Source of the DNA: Stenotrophomonas maltophilia
GTDB lineage: Bacteria > Pseudomonadota > Gammaproteobacteria > Xanthomonadales > Xanthomonadaceae
DNA: 64,000 nucleotides
Assembly: GCF_003205835.1 (NCBI RefSeq)
Contig: NZ_CP029773.1
Span: 4,744,501 to 4,808,500, forward strand
Direction: 5' to 3'
Of this stretch, positions 1 to 7,951 are shown one piece after another (positions within the stretch are counted from its first letter, which is position 1; each line of letters begins with the position of its first letter). Under the pieces are notes generated by a model. That model was given only the letters and a program-made list of their open reading frames with translations, searched no databases and was not told the DNA's origin. The position numbers were made by a program, and so were the translations under genes.

Positions 1-2077
1 CGTTGAACGTATTCTGCAGGCGCGCCAGCATCAGCATCGCCGCCAGCGTGCGCGGTGCGTTGTCACCAAAACGCGCACGGAACCGGGGCAGCAGGGGCTC
101 CAGCCGCGCCAGGGCCTCTTCGCGGCGGGTCAGCTCGCTGAGCGTGGTCACCATGCCCAGCTCCAGTTCCAACAGCGCGGGAGCGTCCTTCTCCAGCCGC
201 GGCGTCCACGCCGTGACCAGGGCCTGCTGCCGCTGCAGCGCCTTCCCCAGTTCTCCCTGCCCCGCCATCACCTGCGCCTGCTGCGCGCCCACCCGTAGCC
301 ACAGCGGATTGTCCGGCGCCAGCTCCGGCCGCTGGAGTGACAGGGCTTCGTCCAGCAGGCCGCGCGCCTCGACCAGGTTGCCGCGGCGATACAGCGCATC
401 GGCCAGATCAGCCAGCGCCGATACCAGGCGCAGGCCGCCTGCATGCTGCTCGCGCTGCACCGACAGCACCGACTGCAGCTCGCGCACCGCTGCCGGGTAA
501 CGGCCGATCGAAATCAGCACGCGGGCCAGCGACTGGCGCAGGTCCGCAGACAGGGATGGATCATCGGCAAAGTCCTGCTGCAGGCGATCCAGTGCATGGG
601 CCACCACGTAGCGCTCCAGCAGGTCACGGGCGATGTCCGAGGCCGGAACCTTGGCCCGCAGTGCTTCCAGATCCAGCGGCGCGTCAGCTGAATCCTGCAA
701 GGCCCGCTGCATCGCCTCGCCGTTGGCCGCGGCCATCGCATGCCCCATCGCATCGACGTCCACGCTCTGCAGCATCTCCTGCTGGAATTCGACCATGCGC
801 TCCAGTTGCTGCTGGCGGTGACTGGCCACGGCCTGTTGGCTGCGCGCCTGCTGCAGCGCCCACAGCGATGCCGCCAGGCCAACCACCACGCAGCCCAGGG
901 TCAAGGCCGCCAGGACCACCGGCAACCGATGCCGCTGCAGGAACTTGCGGGCCACCAGCAACCGCTGCTGGCGTGACACCAACGGCGGAATGTTGCGACA
1001 CCAGCGGTCGAGGTCGGCCAGCAGTGCCGATACACCGTCATAGCGCCCCGAGCGCTGCGGGTCGGTGGCACGACGCACGATGGCATCCAGGCCTTCCTCC
1101 AGAGCCCGCCGCAGTTCACGCCGGCTGCACTGGCAGGACGCGGCCAGCCCGGCCTGCGCCTCGACCGTCAGAGCGAGGAACACTGCCAACGGCGACAGCG
1201 GCTCCGGCATCCGTGCCGGTGGCCGTTGCCCGCACAGCAGCTCATGCAGCATCGCGCCCAGCGAGTACACGTCACTGCGCGCGTCGATATCGATCTCCAG
1301 GCCTGTCTGCTCCGGGCTCATGTAGCCCGGCGTGCCGCCGGACCAGCGATCGGTATCGTCATGGCTGCCGGCAATGGCGATGCCGAAGTCGATGATCTTC
1401 GGCTGCGGTGCGCCATCCACGGCACCCACCAGCACATTGCTCGGCTTCAGGTCGCGATGGATCACACCCTTCTGGTGTGCATGCTGCACGCCCTGGCAGA
1501 CCTGCATCATCAGCCGCACCCGCAGGTCCAGCGGTGCGCGACGCTGGGCGCACCAGCGGTCGATGCCCTCGCCGTCGATGTACTCCATCACCAGGTAGGG
1601 ACGTTCGTCCTCATGCATCCCCGCGTCATAGATCTGCGCGATGGCCGGGTGATGCATCTGTGCCTGCATCTGGCATTCGAACTCGAAGAACGCTCGGCTT
1701 TTCTCATCCAGCCCCGGGTTGGCCATCATCTTGATGGCCACCTGCTGCCGATAGGCGCCGTCGGCACGATGGCCAAGGTAGACCCGGCCCATGCCACCCG
1801 TGCCGATCATCGCGTCTACCGCCCACGGGCCGCAGCGGGTACCCGGTGGCAGGATCGGGGGCGGTTCGCGGCCAATCTCGGAGACCGCCTGGCGCAGCGG
1901 CACCCGCAGGCGCACCGTAGCTTCGGCCTCCACCGCCAGCATCGCCTCCAGTTCGCGACGCAATGGCGGGTCATGTCCGACCTCCGCCTGTACGAACGCC
2001 GCACGCGCCGCGCCGCTCAGTGCGCTGGCCCGGTGGAAGAGACTTTCCAACTGGCGCCAGCGCTCCAGGCTCAGCAT
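1..2077 (-). CDS. pknS: Membrane-anchored Ser/Thr protein kinase with TPR-like C-terminus (PknS-like), 3' end off window
   Basis: 692 residues are visible before the left edge. The kinase domain fills roughly residues 85-350, with glycine loop GTGGMGRVYLG, catalytic HRDLKPSNVL and DFG, and the GTPGYMSPEQ activation segment. One membrane helix (LPVVLAALTLGCVVVGLAAS) follows at about residue 385, then helical TPR-like repeats that continue past the edge, so sensing is probably periplasmic. The ATG lies inside the end of the sigma-factor gene (7-base overlap), which implies translational coupling. Kinase plus ECF sigma next to a T6SS matches PknS/EcfK of Xanthomonas citri, where the kinase is needed for the sigma factor to switch on T6SS genes. 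Orthology is inferred from context; the kinase assignment itself is secure. Confidence 0.88.
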   Translation of the reverse strand, partial: MLSLERWRQLESLFHRASALSGAARAAFVQAEVGHDPPLRRELEAMLAVEAEATVRLRVPLRQAVSEIGREPPPILPPGTRCGPWAVDAMIGTGGMGRVYLGHRADGAYRQQVAIKMMANPGLDEKSRAFFEFECQMQAQMHHPAIAQIYDAGMHEDERPYLVMEYIDGEGIDRWCAQRRAPLDLRVRLMMQVCQGVQHAHQKGVIHRDLKPSNVLVGAVDGAPQPKIIDFGIAIAGSHDDTDRWSGGTPGYMSPEQTGLEIDIDARSDVYSLGAMLHELLCGQRPPARMPEPLSPLAVFLALTVEAQAGLAASCQCSRRELRRALEEGLDAIVRRATDPQRSGRYDGVSALLADLDRWCRNIPPLVSRQQRLLVARKFLQRHRLPVVLAALTLGCVVVGLAASLWALQQARSQQAVASHRQQQLERMVEFQQEMLQSVDVDAMGHAMAAANGEAMQRALQDSADAPLDLEALRAKVPASDIARDLLERYVVAHALDRLQQDFADDPSLSADLRQSLARVLISIGRYPAAVRELQSVLSVQREQHAGGLRLVSALADLADALYRRGNLVEARGLLDEALSLQRPELAPDNPLWLRVGAQQAQVMAGQGELGKALQRQQALVTAWTPRLEKDAPALLELELGMVTTLSELTRREEALARLEPLLPRFRARFGDNAPRTLAAMLMLARLQNTFN

Positions 2078-2634
2078 GACGACAACCGTGCGGCCAACCA
2101 GACGCGCACGAAACGCAGATCGCGCTCGGCGGTGGGAATGGAAATGTCCAGCAGATTCGCGGTTTCAGCCACGGTCAGCCCGACCAGTTCGGTCATCGCG
2201 AACGCACGCGCCTTGCGGGCATCCAGCCTGGCCAGCTCATCGAACGCCTCGGCGATGCTGAGCAGGTCCACCGGCTGCACGCCGGGATCGACCAGCTTCA
2301 CCGTCAGCGTGACCTGCTGCCCGCGCCGCTTGCCACGATCGCGCATGCGCGCAAGGTCCACCAGAAGGTGGCGCATCTGCAACGATGCCACTGCATAGAA
2401 ATGCCCGCGCGATGCGAAGCCATGCTCGCGTGCCGACAGCCGCATCCAGGCCTCGTTGACCAGCTCGGTGGGCTGGAAACCATCGGCCACGCCACGTGCC
2501 AGGCTGCGCACCGCGATCTGGTGCAGTTCGTCGTAGACCAGTCGCGCCAGCGTATCGCTGGCCGGTGCTTCGCCGTCCTGCCAGCGCGCAAGCAGGTGGG
2601 TGATGCCCTCGGCGGGCGGCAGCGTGTCATTCAT
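2071..2634 (-). CDS. ecfK: ECF sigma factor, kinase-associated ECF43/TIGR02999 type (EcfK-like)
   Basis: 187 residues with sigma region 2 in the N-terminal half and region 4 (about residues 130-185) at the end. Most ECF factors carry an acidic D-x-E-D motif in region 2.2. Here the equivalent stretch is GFQPTELVNEAW, with Thr56 where negative charge is expected. In Vibrio EcfP, of the same family, phosphorylation of such a threonine by its partner kinase permits RNA polymerase binding. The partner kinase overlaps the 3' end. The start at 2634 is chosen because GAGGGA sits six bases upstream; a longer in-frame opening to 2841 has no support. It probably drives the neighbouring T6SS genes (inference). 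Confidence 0.9.
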   Translation of the reverse strand: MNDTLPPAEGITHLLARWQDGEAPASDTLARLVYDELHQIAVRSLARGVADGFQPTELVNEAWMRLSAREHGFASRGHFYAVASLQMRHLLVDLARMRDRGKRRGQQVTLTVKLVDPGVQPVDLLSIAEAFDELARLDARKARAFAMTELVGLTVAETANLLDISIPTAERDLRFVRVWLAARLSSC

Positions 2635-3079
2635 GGCAATCCCTCGCTCGACGCCGGACGCGCCGCCATGCAGGGATGCATGGCGAAACGCTGCCCGCCC
2701 GCAACGAAGAGACGTCGCGCTGGCCGCTGGGGCGACAGTATCGGGAGGGCGGTCATCCGGGACGTAGCCGCGGATCCCCAGGCGCGGCGCGGTCGATCCT
2801 ACGCGAGCAAAGCGTGTAGAAATAGTCAGGACGTGACGCATATAGGCTGAATTCTCCGACCGTGTGAAGGAGTATCAGGCGGCGATTCGTCTCACTTGAA
2901 CGCGATGACGGAGATTTGGATCGACCTAAAGTGGTCACGCATCACAGAAGCCAGCTGTACGGGCGATCTCCATATGTCCCGGCGATCGTTGCATCGTCTG
3001 ACCGGGATTGACCCGAAGCCTTTGGGAAATGTCCGCAGATGTCCTGGTGGTGGCCTTCGTGCACCAGGTACTGGCGTGC
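2635..3079. other. Intergenic region between PAAR gene and sigma-kinase operon
   Basis: 445 bases with no supportable gene. The short open frames here lack convincing ribosome sites and do not look coding. It must contain the promoter of the sigma-kinase pair. I could not pick out a clear -35/-10 pair or terminator. Confidence 0.5.
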
Positions 3080-3367
3080 TCAGCCCACCAGTACCGTGAA
3101 GCACCCGATTACGATCACACCGCCATGCGCGGTGCTGTCACCCAGGCGCGCCGCCGGTTGGCCCTTGATGAAGACCTTCACCGAGCCTTTGACGATGCTG
3201 TCCGGCGGGCCAACGCAGGTGCACAGATCGCCCACCCGTGCGGCAGGCAGGCCACCGATCAGCACGGTTGGCGCACCGGGTGCCGTGATCGGACCACCGA
3301 CGTGGGGAACCACCCCGGTGACCATCGGGCAGGTGTGGAGATCGGTGAGGCGGGCGGCGGGTTGCAT
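3080..3367 (-). CDS. PAAR-domain T6SS spike tip protein
   Basis: 95 residues forming a stand-alone PAAR domain. The PAAR tetrapeptide occurs three times (MQPAARLTD, GLPAARVGD, GQPAARLGD), with the Cys and His residues expected for the zinc site at the cone tip. PAAR proteins cap the VgrG spike and recruit effectors. The ATG at 3367 is preferred over the in-frame GTG at 3394 because GAGAGG lies just upstream. It is the last gene of the leftward cargo cassette, so the three preceding genes are candidates for delivery through it. Confidence 0.93.
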   Translation of the reverse strand: MQPAARLTDLHTCPMVTGVVPHVGGPITAPGAPTVLIGGLPAARVGDLCTCVGPPDSIVKGSVKVFIKGQPAARLGDSTAHGGVIVIGCFTVLVG

Positions 3368-3433
3368 TGGCCTCTCGTCAATGTGAAGGGTCACATGCCA
3401 TTGGTCTGTGGAGCTCGAAGAATGCGTCGCCGA

Positions 3434-4141
3434 TCACGAGGAATCCACGTCAAGGTGGCCCGTTGATCGGTTCTGCATCTGTTCGACTGATCGTATGTGC
3501 TGGGTGTCGCCGTCGATCTCGCGATACTGGACCCAGAAGGTCCACCGGCGATCGTTGCGGGTACCCACAATTGTCGCAAGAACAGCCGTCGGGGATGTTT
3601 CGAGCATCGACCGTTTTCCAACCTGTCGCATCTGCTCTTTGCTCAGAAGAAACACACCCTTTCCGTGCTCCAGTGTAGCGGCAGCCATCATTCCCGGCCT
3701 ATCGAGCGTTCTCGATCCGTCCTTCAGGTTGTAGTGACTGAACAACGTACTGCCGTCCGGCCCTTTGCTGAAAGCCGCGGCACAGCCCGAGAATTCAGGG
3801 GTCAACATCATATCGGGGCCACCGGAAGGAGGCAGCAGGATCGAGCATCCGGAGGAGGCCCGAAAGCCACTCCAGTACACAGAGAACAGATCGCTCCCTG
3901 CCCTTGGAGGATTGAATCTGGATCCTTCCCAACGGAGTTCGAAGCGCTTCGCGTCGACCTTCACCTTCAGTGGTCCCGCCTTCCATTCGGCACGCGCATT
4001 GCCACTCGTTTCGCTGTCAAGCAGCGCCACCCTGATGATCCTGCTGTCCTCCGGAGCATCGCCGCTCCAGCGAACCACGTGCGAGCGCATCACATGCTCG
4101 GGTCGGCTTTTGAACTGTCTGATCAGCGCCTGCGACGGCAT
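3434..4141 (-). CDS. Unrecognised protein, candidate T6SS effector (possible Cys-His deamidase fold)
   Basis: 235 residues with no signal peptide or membrane helix. I do not recognise the family. The segment FSGC (Cys120), then 16 residues to His136 in SHYN, resembles the catalytic Cys/His layout of the CNF1/BLF1 glutamine deamidases, where the motif is LSGC and the His lies 12-15 residues on. This is a weak, two-residue analogy. The gene starts three bases after the stop of the preceding gene, with its Shine-Dalgarno (GAAGGGATG) inside that gene's end, and is followed by the PAAR gene. Base composition is lower in GC than the T6SS core, suggesting acquisition. It could instead be an immunity protein. 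Confidence 0.72.
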   Translation of the reverse strand: MPSQALIRQFKSRPEHVMRSHVVRWSGDAPEDSRIIRVALLDSETSGNARAEWKAGPLKVKVDAKRFELRWEGSRFNPPRAGSDLFSVYWSGFRASSGCSILLPPSGGPDMMLTPEFSGCAAAFSKGPDGSTLFSHYNLKDGSRTLDRPGMMAAATLEHGKGVFLLSKEQMRQVGKRSMLETSPTAVLATIVGTRNDRRWTFWVQYREIDGDTQHIRSVEQMQNRSTGHLDVDSS

Positions 4142-4144
4142 GAC

Positions 4145-4687
4145 TCATCCCTTCGAATGACGGAAATAGAAATCAGCGATCATGTTGTTGATCTCACCAG
4201 CTTGCTCCGCGTTGAGTCGACCCAGGCCAGCATGGCCGTTCACCACCCTGATGATCTGCATGGCAACAGCATTGCTGAGGTTTCCGTTGACGTAGTGCGC
4301 GTTGAGCTGATCTATGACGGCAAGCCTCAACGCAGCCGGAAAATCGGAGCGTGCCAGCGTTCCAAGGTGACTTGACCACGCGCTGGCGACGCTGCTGCTA
4401 CCTGTTGAGGTAACACCGCCCCCTGCTCCTCCCTGCCCCGCCCGATGAACCACGTAGGGGATACTGAGCGTCGGCTCGCTCTGATAATTGAAGCCGATTC
4501 CAGATAGCTTCAGGGCTGCGTGCGGAAACAGATGCTCGCTTTCGAACTGTCCAAGAGATGAGCTCTTCTTGGTGCTGCTGTGCGGTCCAGCGGCCAAGGG
4601 AGAGAACACGTCTGAAGAGGCAGCGAACAGCCCGCGGTGGCAGACCGAGCCGTTGTCGCATTCCACATCGATGCAGTGCGGACACAT
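4145..4687 (-). CDS. Unrecognised protein, candidate HNH-like nuclease toxin/effector
   Basis: 180 residues. The N-terminus is rich in Cys/His (CPHC near residue 2, then Cys10 and Cys16). The middle has ESEHLFPHAAL (Glu51, His52, His56), then VVHR (His81) and a glycine-serine loop GGVTSTGSSS. Glu-His followed about 30 residues later by a His is reminiscent of His-Me/HNH-type toxin nucleases of polymorphic toxins, but no signature I can name with certainty. A strong AAGGAG lies seven bases before the ATG. It sits between another orphan gene and a possible effector in the PAAR cassette. No signal peptide, as expected for T6SS cargo. Confidence 0.72.
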   Translation of the reverse strand: MCPHCIDVECDNGSVCHRGLFAASSDVFSPLAAGPHSSTKKSSSLGQFESEHLFPHAALKLSGIGFNYQSEPTLSIPYVVHRAGQGGAGGGVTSTGSSSVASAWSSHLGTLARSDFPAALRLAVIDQLNAHYVNGNLSNAVAMQIIRVVNGHAGLGRLNAEQAGEINNMIADFYFRHSKG

Positions 4688-4723
4688 GATGACTCCTTGG
4701 TTGAGTGGCCGTATGGCGCTGAA

Positions 4724-5161
4724 TCAGCGTGAGGCGGGCAGATACTCAACGAAGATGTGCCCATTGATGCGGGGGACCGCATCGAACCCGTTCTTCCAGC
4801 AGGAGTAGCCGACGTGTGTCCGGTCGGGACCATTGCCTGCCTGCCCTGGCGCGACGATGTCCATGTCCACGATGAGTGTCCAGACAGCCTGGTGATTCCC
4901 ATGCCCGACGGTAGTTGTGTATCGCCATTCCACCGGCGTTTCGCGACTGAGGTCGCCAGCAGCCGTTCTGGTGACGACAAAGTCTTCGAGTGAAACCTTC
5001 AGCTTCGTAAGCTTGACAAGCTCGATGATGGCCCGGGCCTTGGCAACGAACTCCTTTGGTTTCGTTCGCGCGGAGAATCCGGTCAATGGTGGATCATCCT
5101 GAAGATCCACGTCGTACGCAGATAGCTGGTACCCGTTTGTCGATCCACGCAGCGCTGCCAT
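4724..5161 (-). CDS. Unrecognised 145-residue protein in T6SS cargo cassette
   Basis: A soluble protein without signal peptide, helix or known motif. It is the first gene after clpV, 51 bases downstream, with a textbook AAGGAG seven to eight bases before its ATG. Its position next to a candidate nuclease and a candidate deamidase makes it a possible immunity protein, adaptor or further effector; the sequence alone cannot decide. Its base composition is lower in GC than the upstream T6SS genes. Confidence 0.7.
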   Translation of the reverse strand: MAALRGSTNGYQLSAYDVDLQDDPPLTGFSARTKPKEFVAKARAIIELVKLTKLKVSLEDFVVTRTAAGDLSRETPVEWRYTTTVGHGNHQAVWTLIVDMDIVAPGQAGNGPDRTHVGYSCWKNGFDAVPRINGHIFVEYLPASR

Positions 5162-5212
5162 ACTTTCGCTCCTTGTTCAGTTTCCGTGACTGTCTTCAGG
5201 CCTGACAGCTTC

Positions 5213-7951
5213 TCAACGGAATTCGTAGATGAACTGCTTTGAGTCAGCTCCAACGCTCGCTCTTTCGGGAGTGGCGTCATGCTGGGAGCGAAGCAGGAAC
5301 TCCCGACTGATCTCCGGCAACATCGAATTGGTCAATATCGCGTCGATCATCCGCCCACCCGATTCGCCTTCGGTGCAACGGCTCACCACCAGTTCCACCA
5401 CCGAGTCGTCGTACTCGAATGGAATGCGATAGCGCGCCTCCACCCGCTTCTTGATGCGGTTCAACTGCAGCCGCACGATGCGGCCCAGCATGTCCGCGCT
5501 CAGCGGGTAGTACGGAATCGCCACCAGCCGCCCCAGCAGCGCCGGCGGAAACACCTTCAGCAGTGGCGCACGCAGTGCCTTGGCCATGCTTTCCGGGTCG
5601 GGAACCAGTTCCGGATCGGCGCACAGGCTGGCGATCAGTTCGGTGCCGGCGTTGCTGGTCAGCAGGATCAGCGTGTTGCGGAAGTCGATGCGGCGGCCTT
5701 CGCCGTCTTCCATCCAGCCCTTGTCGAACACCTGGAAGAACAGTTCGTGCACGTCCGGGTGCGCCTTCTCCACCTCGTCCAGCAGCACCACCGAGTACGG
5801 CTTGCGGCGCACCGCTTCGGTCAGCACACCACCCTCGCCATAACCCACATAGCCCGGCGGCGCCCCCTTCAGTGACGACACCGTATGTGCTTCCTGGTAC
5901 TCACTCATGTTGATGGTGATCAGGTTCTGCTCGCCGCCGTACAGCGCCTCGGCAAGCGCCAGCGCGGTTTCGGTCTTGCCCACGCCAGAGGTGCCCGCCA
6001 GCAGGAACACGCCGATCGGCTTGTCCGGGTTGTCCAGGCCTGCGCGGCTGGTCTGGATGCGCTTGGCGATCATCTCCATCGCATGGTCCTGGCCGATCAC
6101 GCGTTGGCCAAGCAACTCCGGCAGTCGCAGAACGGTGTCGATCTCGTTGCGTGCCATGCGCCCGACCGGAATGCCGGTCCAGTCGGCCACCACCGCCGCC
6201 ACCGCCTGGTGATCGACCGTCGGCAGGATCAGCGGTGCCTCGCCCTGCAGTGCCGCCAGTTCGGCCTGTACCAGCTGCAGGCGTGCCAGCAGCACATCAC
6301 GGTCGCGTGCCTGCACCGGTACCGAGGCCACCACGGCATCGCCATCGGCCTGTGCCGCCGCCGCTTCCAGTGCGCTGCCGGTACCTTCCACGGGCACGTT
6401 GCCGCTGCGCAGCTGTGCACGCAGGTCCAGCAGTTCATCGACCAGCGCTTTCTCGGCCTGCCAGCGCTGCTCCAGCCCGGACAGGCGCTGCTCCTCGTCG
6501 GCCAGTGCCTGCGCGCAGGTCGCGCCGCGCTCGGCCACCACGATGCCGATCGCGGATTCGCGGTCGATGATCGCCTGCTCGGTCTGCAGCGATTCAATCC
6601 GCCTGCGGCTGTCGTCCACCTCCGCTGGCACTGCGTGCAGGCTGACCGCCACGCGTGCGCACGCGGTATCGAGCAGGCTGACCGACTTGTCCGGCAGCTG
6701 CCGCGCCGGGATGTAGCGATGGCTCAGCCTGACCGCAGCTTCCAGCGCTTCATCCAGGATCTGCACCTGGTGGTGCTTCTCCATCATGCTGGCCACGCCG
6801 CGCATCATCCGCACCGCACGCGCCTCGTCCGGCTCCTCCACCTGCACCGCCTGGAAACGCCGGGTCAGCGCAGGGTCTTTCTCGATGTACTTCTTGTACT
6901 CGGCCCAGGTGGTGGCGCCCACCGTGCGCAGCGTGCCGCGCGCCAATGCCGGCTTCAGCAGGTTGGCCGCATCGCCGGTGCCGGCCGCGCCCCCGGCACC
7001 CACCAGCGTGTGGGTCTCGTCCACGAACAGGATGATCGGCGCCGGGCTGGCCTGCACTTCGTCGATCACCGCACGCAGGCGCTGCTCGAATTCACCCTTC
7101 ATGCTGGCGCCAGCCTGCAGCAGGCCAACGTCCAGCGCGCGCAGCTGCACATCCTTCAGTGCGGGGGGCACGTCGCCGCGCGCGATACGCTGGGCGAGGC
7201 CCTCGACCACGGCGGTCTTGCCGACCCCGGCTTCTCCGACCAGGATCGGGTTGTTCTGCCGCCGCCGCATCAGGATGTCGACCACCTGGCGGATCTCATC
7301 ATCGCGACCGATGATCGGATCGAGCTTGCCATCGCGGGCCTGCGCGGTCAGGTCGGTGGTGAACCGCGCCAGCGCTTCCTGCTTGCCCATCGCAGCGGGT
7401 GCGATGGCACCGCTGGCGTCACCCGGTGCGGCGGCATTGCCCAGCGCGAAGCCATCGGTCGGTCGCTGCCCCTCTTCCGGCGAGCCCGCGATGATGCCGG
7501 CCAGGCCCTCGCTCAGCGCTTCCGGCCTGAGCTTGTCGAACTCGCGCGAGATCGCCGACAGCCCGCTACGCAGGCTGCGGCTGGAGAGCATGCCCAGCAA
7601 CAGGTACGCACTGCGCACCTGCGCTTCGCCGAAACCCAGCGACGCCTGGATCCAGGCGCGTTCGACCGCCTCCTCCACCGCGCTGGACAGATCGGTGACA
7701 CCCCCCGCTCCGCGCGGCAGGCGCTCCAGCGCATCGGTGACGTCACGCGCCAGCCGCGCCGGGTCCAGCTGCGCATGGCGCACGATGCGGTGCAGGTCCG
7801 AATCCTGCAGCTGCAACAGCTGGTGCAGCCAATGCACCAGCTCCACGTTGGGGTTGCCGCGCAGCTTGCAGAACACGGTGGCACTTTCGATGGCACGGTA
7901 GGCAAGCGGGTTGAGCTTGCCGAACAGCGCACTGCGGCGGATCTCGGTCAT
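5213..7951 (-). CDS. clpV: T6SS sheath-disassembly AAA+ ATPase ClpV (TssH)
   Basis: 912 residues, the usual ClpV length. ClpV recycles contracted TssB/TssC sheath in the cytoplasm. An N-terminal Clp-N domain (about 1-150) precedes two AAA+ modules. The first has Walker A GEAGVGKTA and Walker B ILFVDETH; the second has Walker A GTSGVGKTE and Walker B VLLDEVEKAH. The first residue of that second P-loop triplet region (GTS rather than the commoner GPS) is a small variation. The middle coiled-coil region lies around residues 410-520. The start overlaps the tssG stop by four bases (ATGA), so it is translated as part of the T6SS operon. Confidence 0.97.
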   Translation of the reverse strand: MTEIRRSALFGKLNPLAYRAIESATVFCKLRGNPNVELVHWLHQLLQLQDSDLHRIVRHAQLDPARLARDVTDALERLPRGAGGVTDLSSAVEEAVERAWIQASLGFGEAQVRSAYLLLGMLSSRSLRSGLSAISREFDKLRPEALSEGLAGIIAGSPEEGQRPTDGFALGNAAAPGDASGAIAPAAMGKQEALARFTTDLTAQARDGKLDPIIGRDDEIRQVVDILMRRRQNNPILVGEAGVGKTAVVEGLAQRIARGDVPPALKDVQLRALDVGLLQAGASMKGEFEQRLRAVIDEVQASPAPIILFVDETHTLVGAGGAAGTGDAANLLKPALARGTLRTVGATTWAEYKKYIEKDPALTRRFQAVQVEEPDEARAVRMMRGVASMMEKHHQVQILDEALEAAVRLSHRYIPARQLPDKSVSLLDTACARVAVSLHAVPAEVDDSRRRIESLQTEQAIIDRESAIGIVVAERGATCAQALADEEQRLSGLEQRWQAEKALVDELLDLRAQLRSGNVPVEGTGSALEAAAAQADGDAVVASVPVQARDRDVLLARLQLVQAELAALQGEAPLILPTVDHQAVAAVVADWTGIPVGRMARNEIDTVLRLPELLGQRVIGQDHAMEMIAKRIQTSRAGLDNPDKPIGVFLLAGTSGVGKTETALALAEALYGGEQNLITINMSEYQEAHTVSSLKGAPPGYVGYGEGGVLTEAVRRKPYSVVLLDEVEKAHPDVHELFFQVFDKGWMEDGEGRRIDFRNTLILLTSNAGTELIASLCADPELVPDPESMAKALRAPLLKVFPPALLGRLVAIPYYPLSADMLGRIVRLQLNRIKKRVEARYRIPFEYDDSVVELVVSRCTEGESGGRMIDAILTNSMLPEISREFLLRSQHDATPERASVGADSKQFIYEFR

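Noticed and set aside
2892..3104. Small open frames between the sigma factor and PAAR gene
   Set aside because: No convincing start, ribosome site or conserved pattern; composition resembles non-coding sequence.
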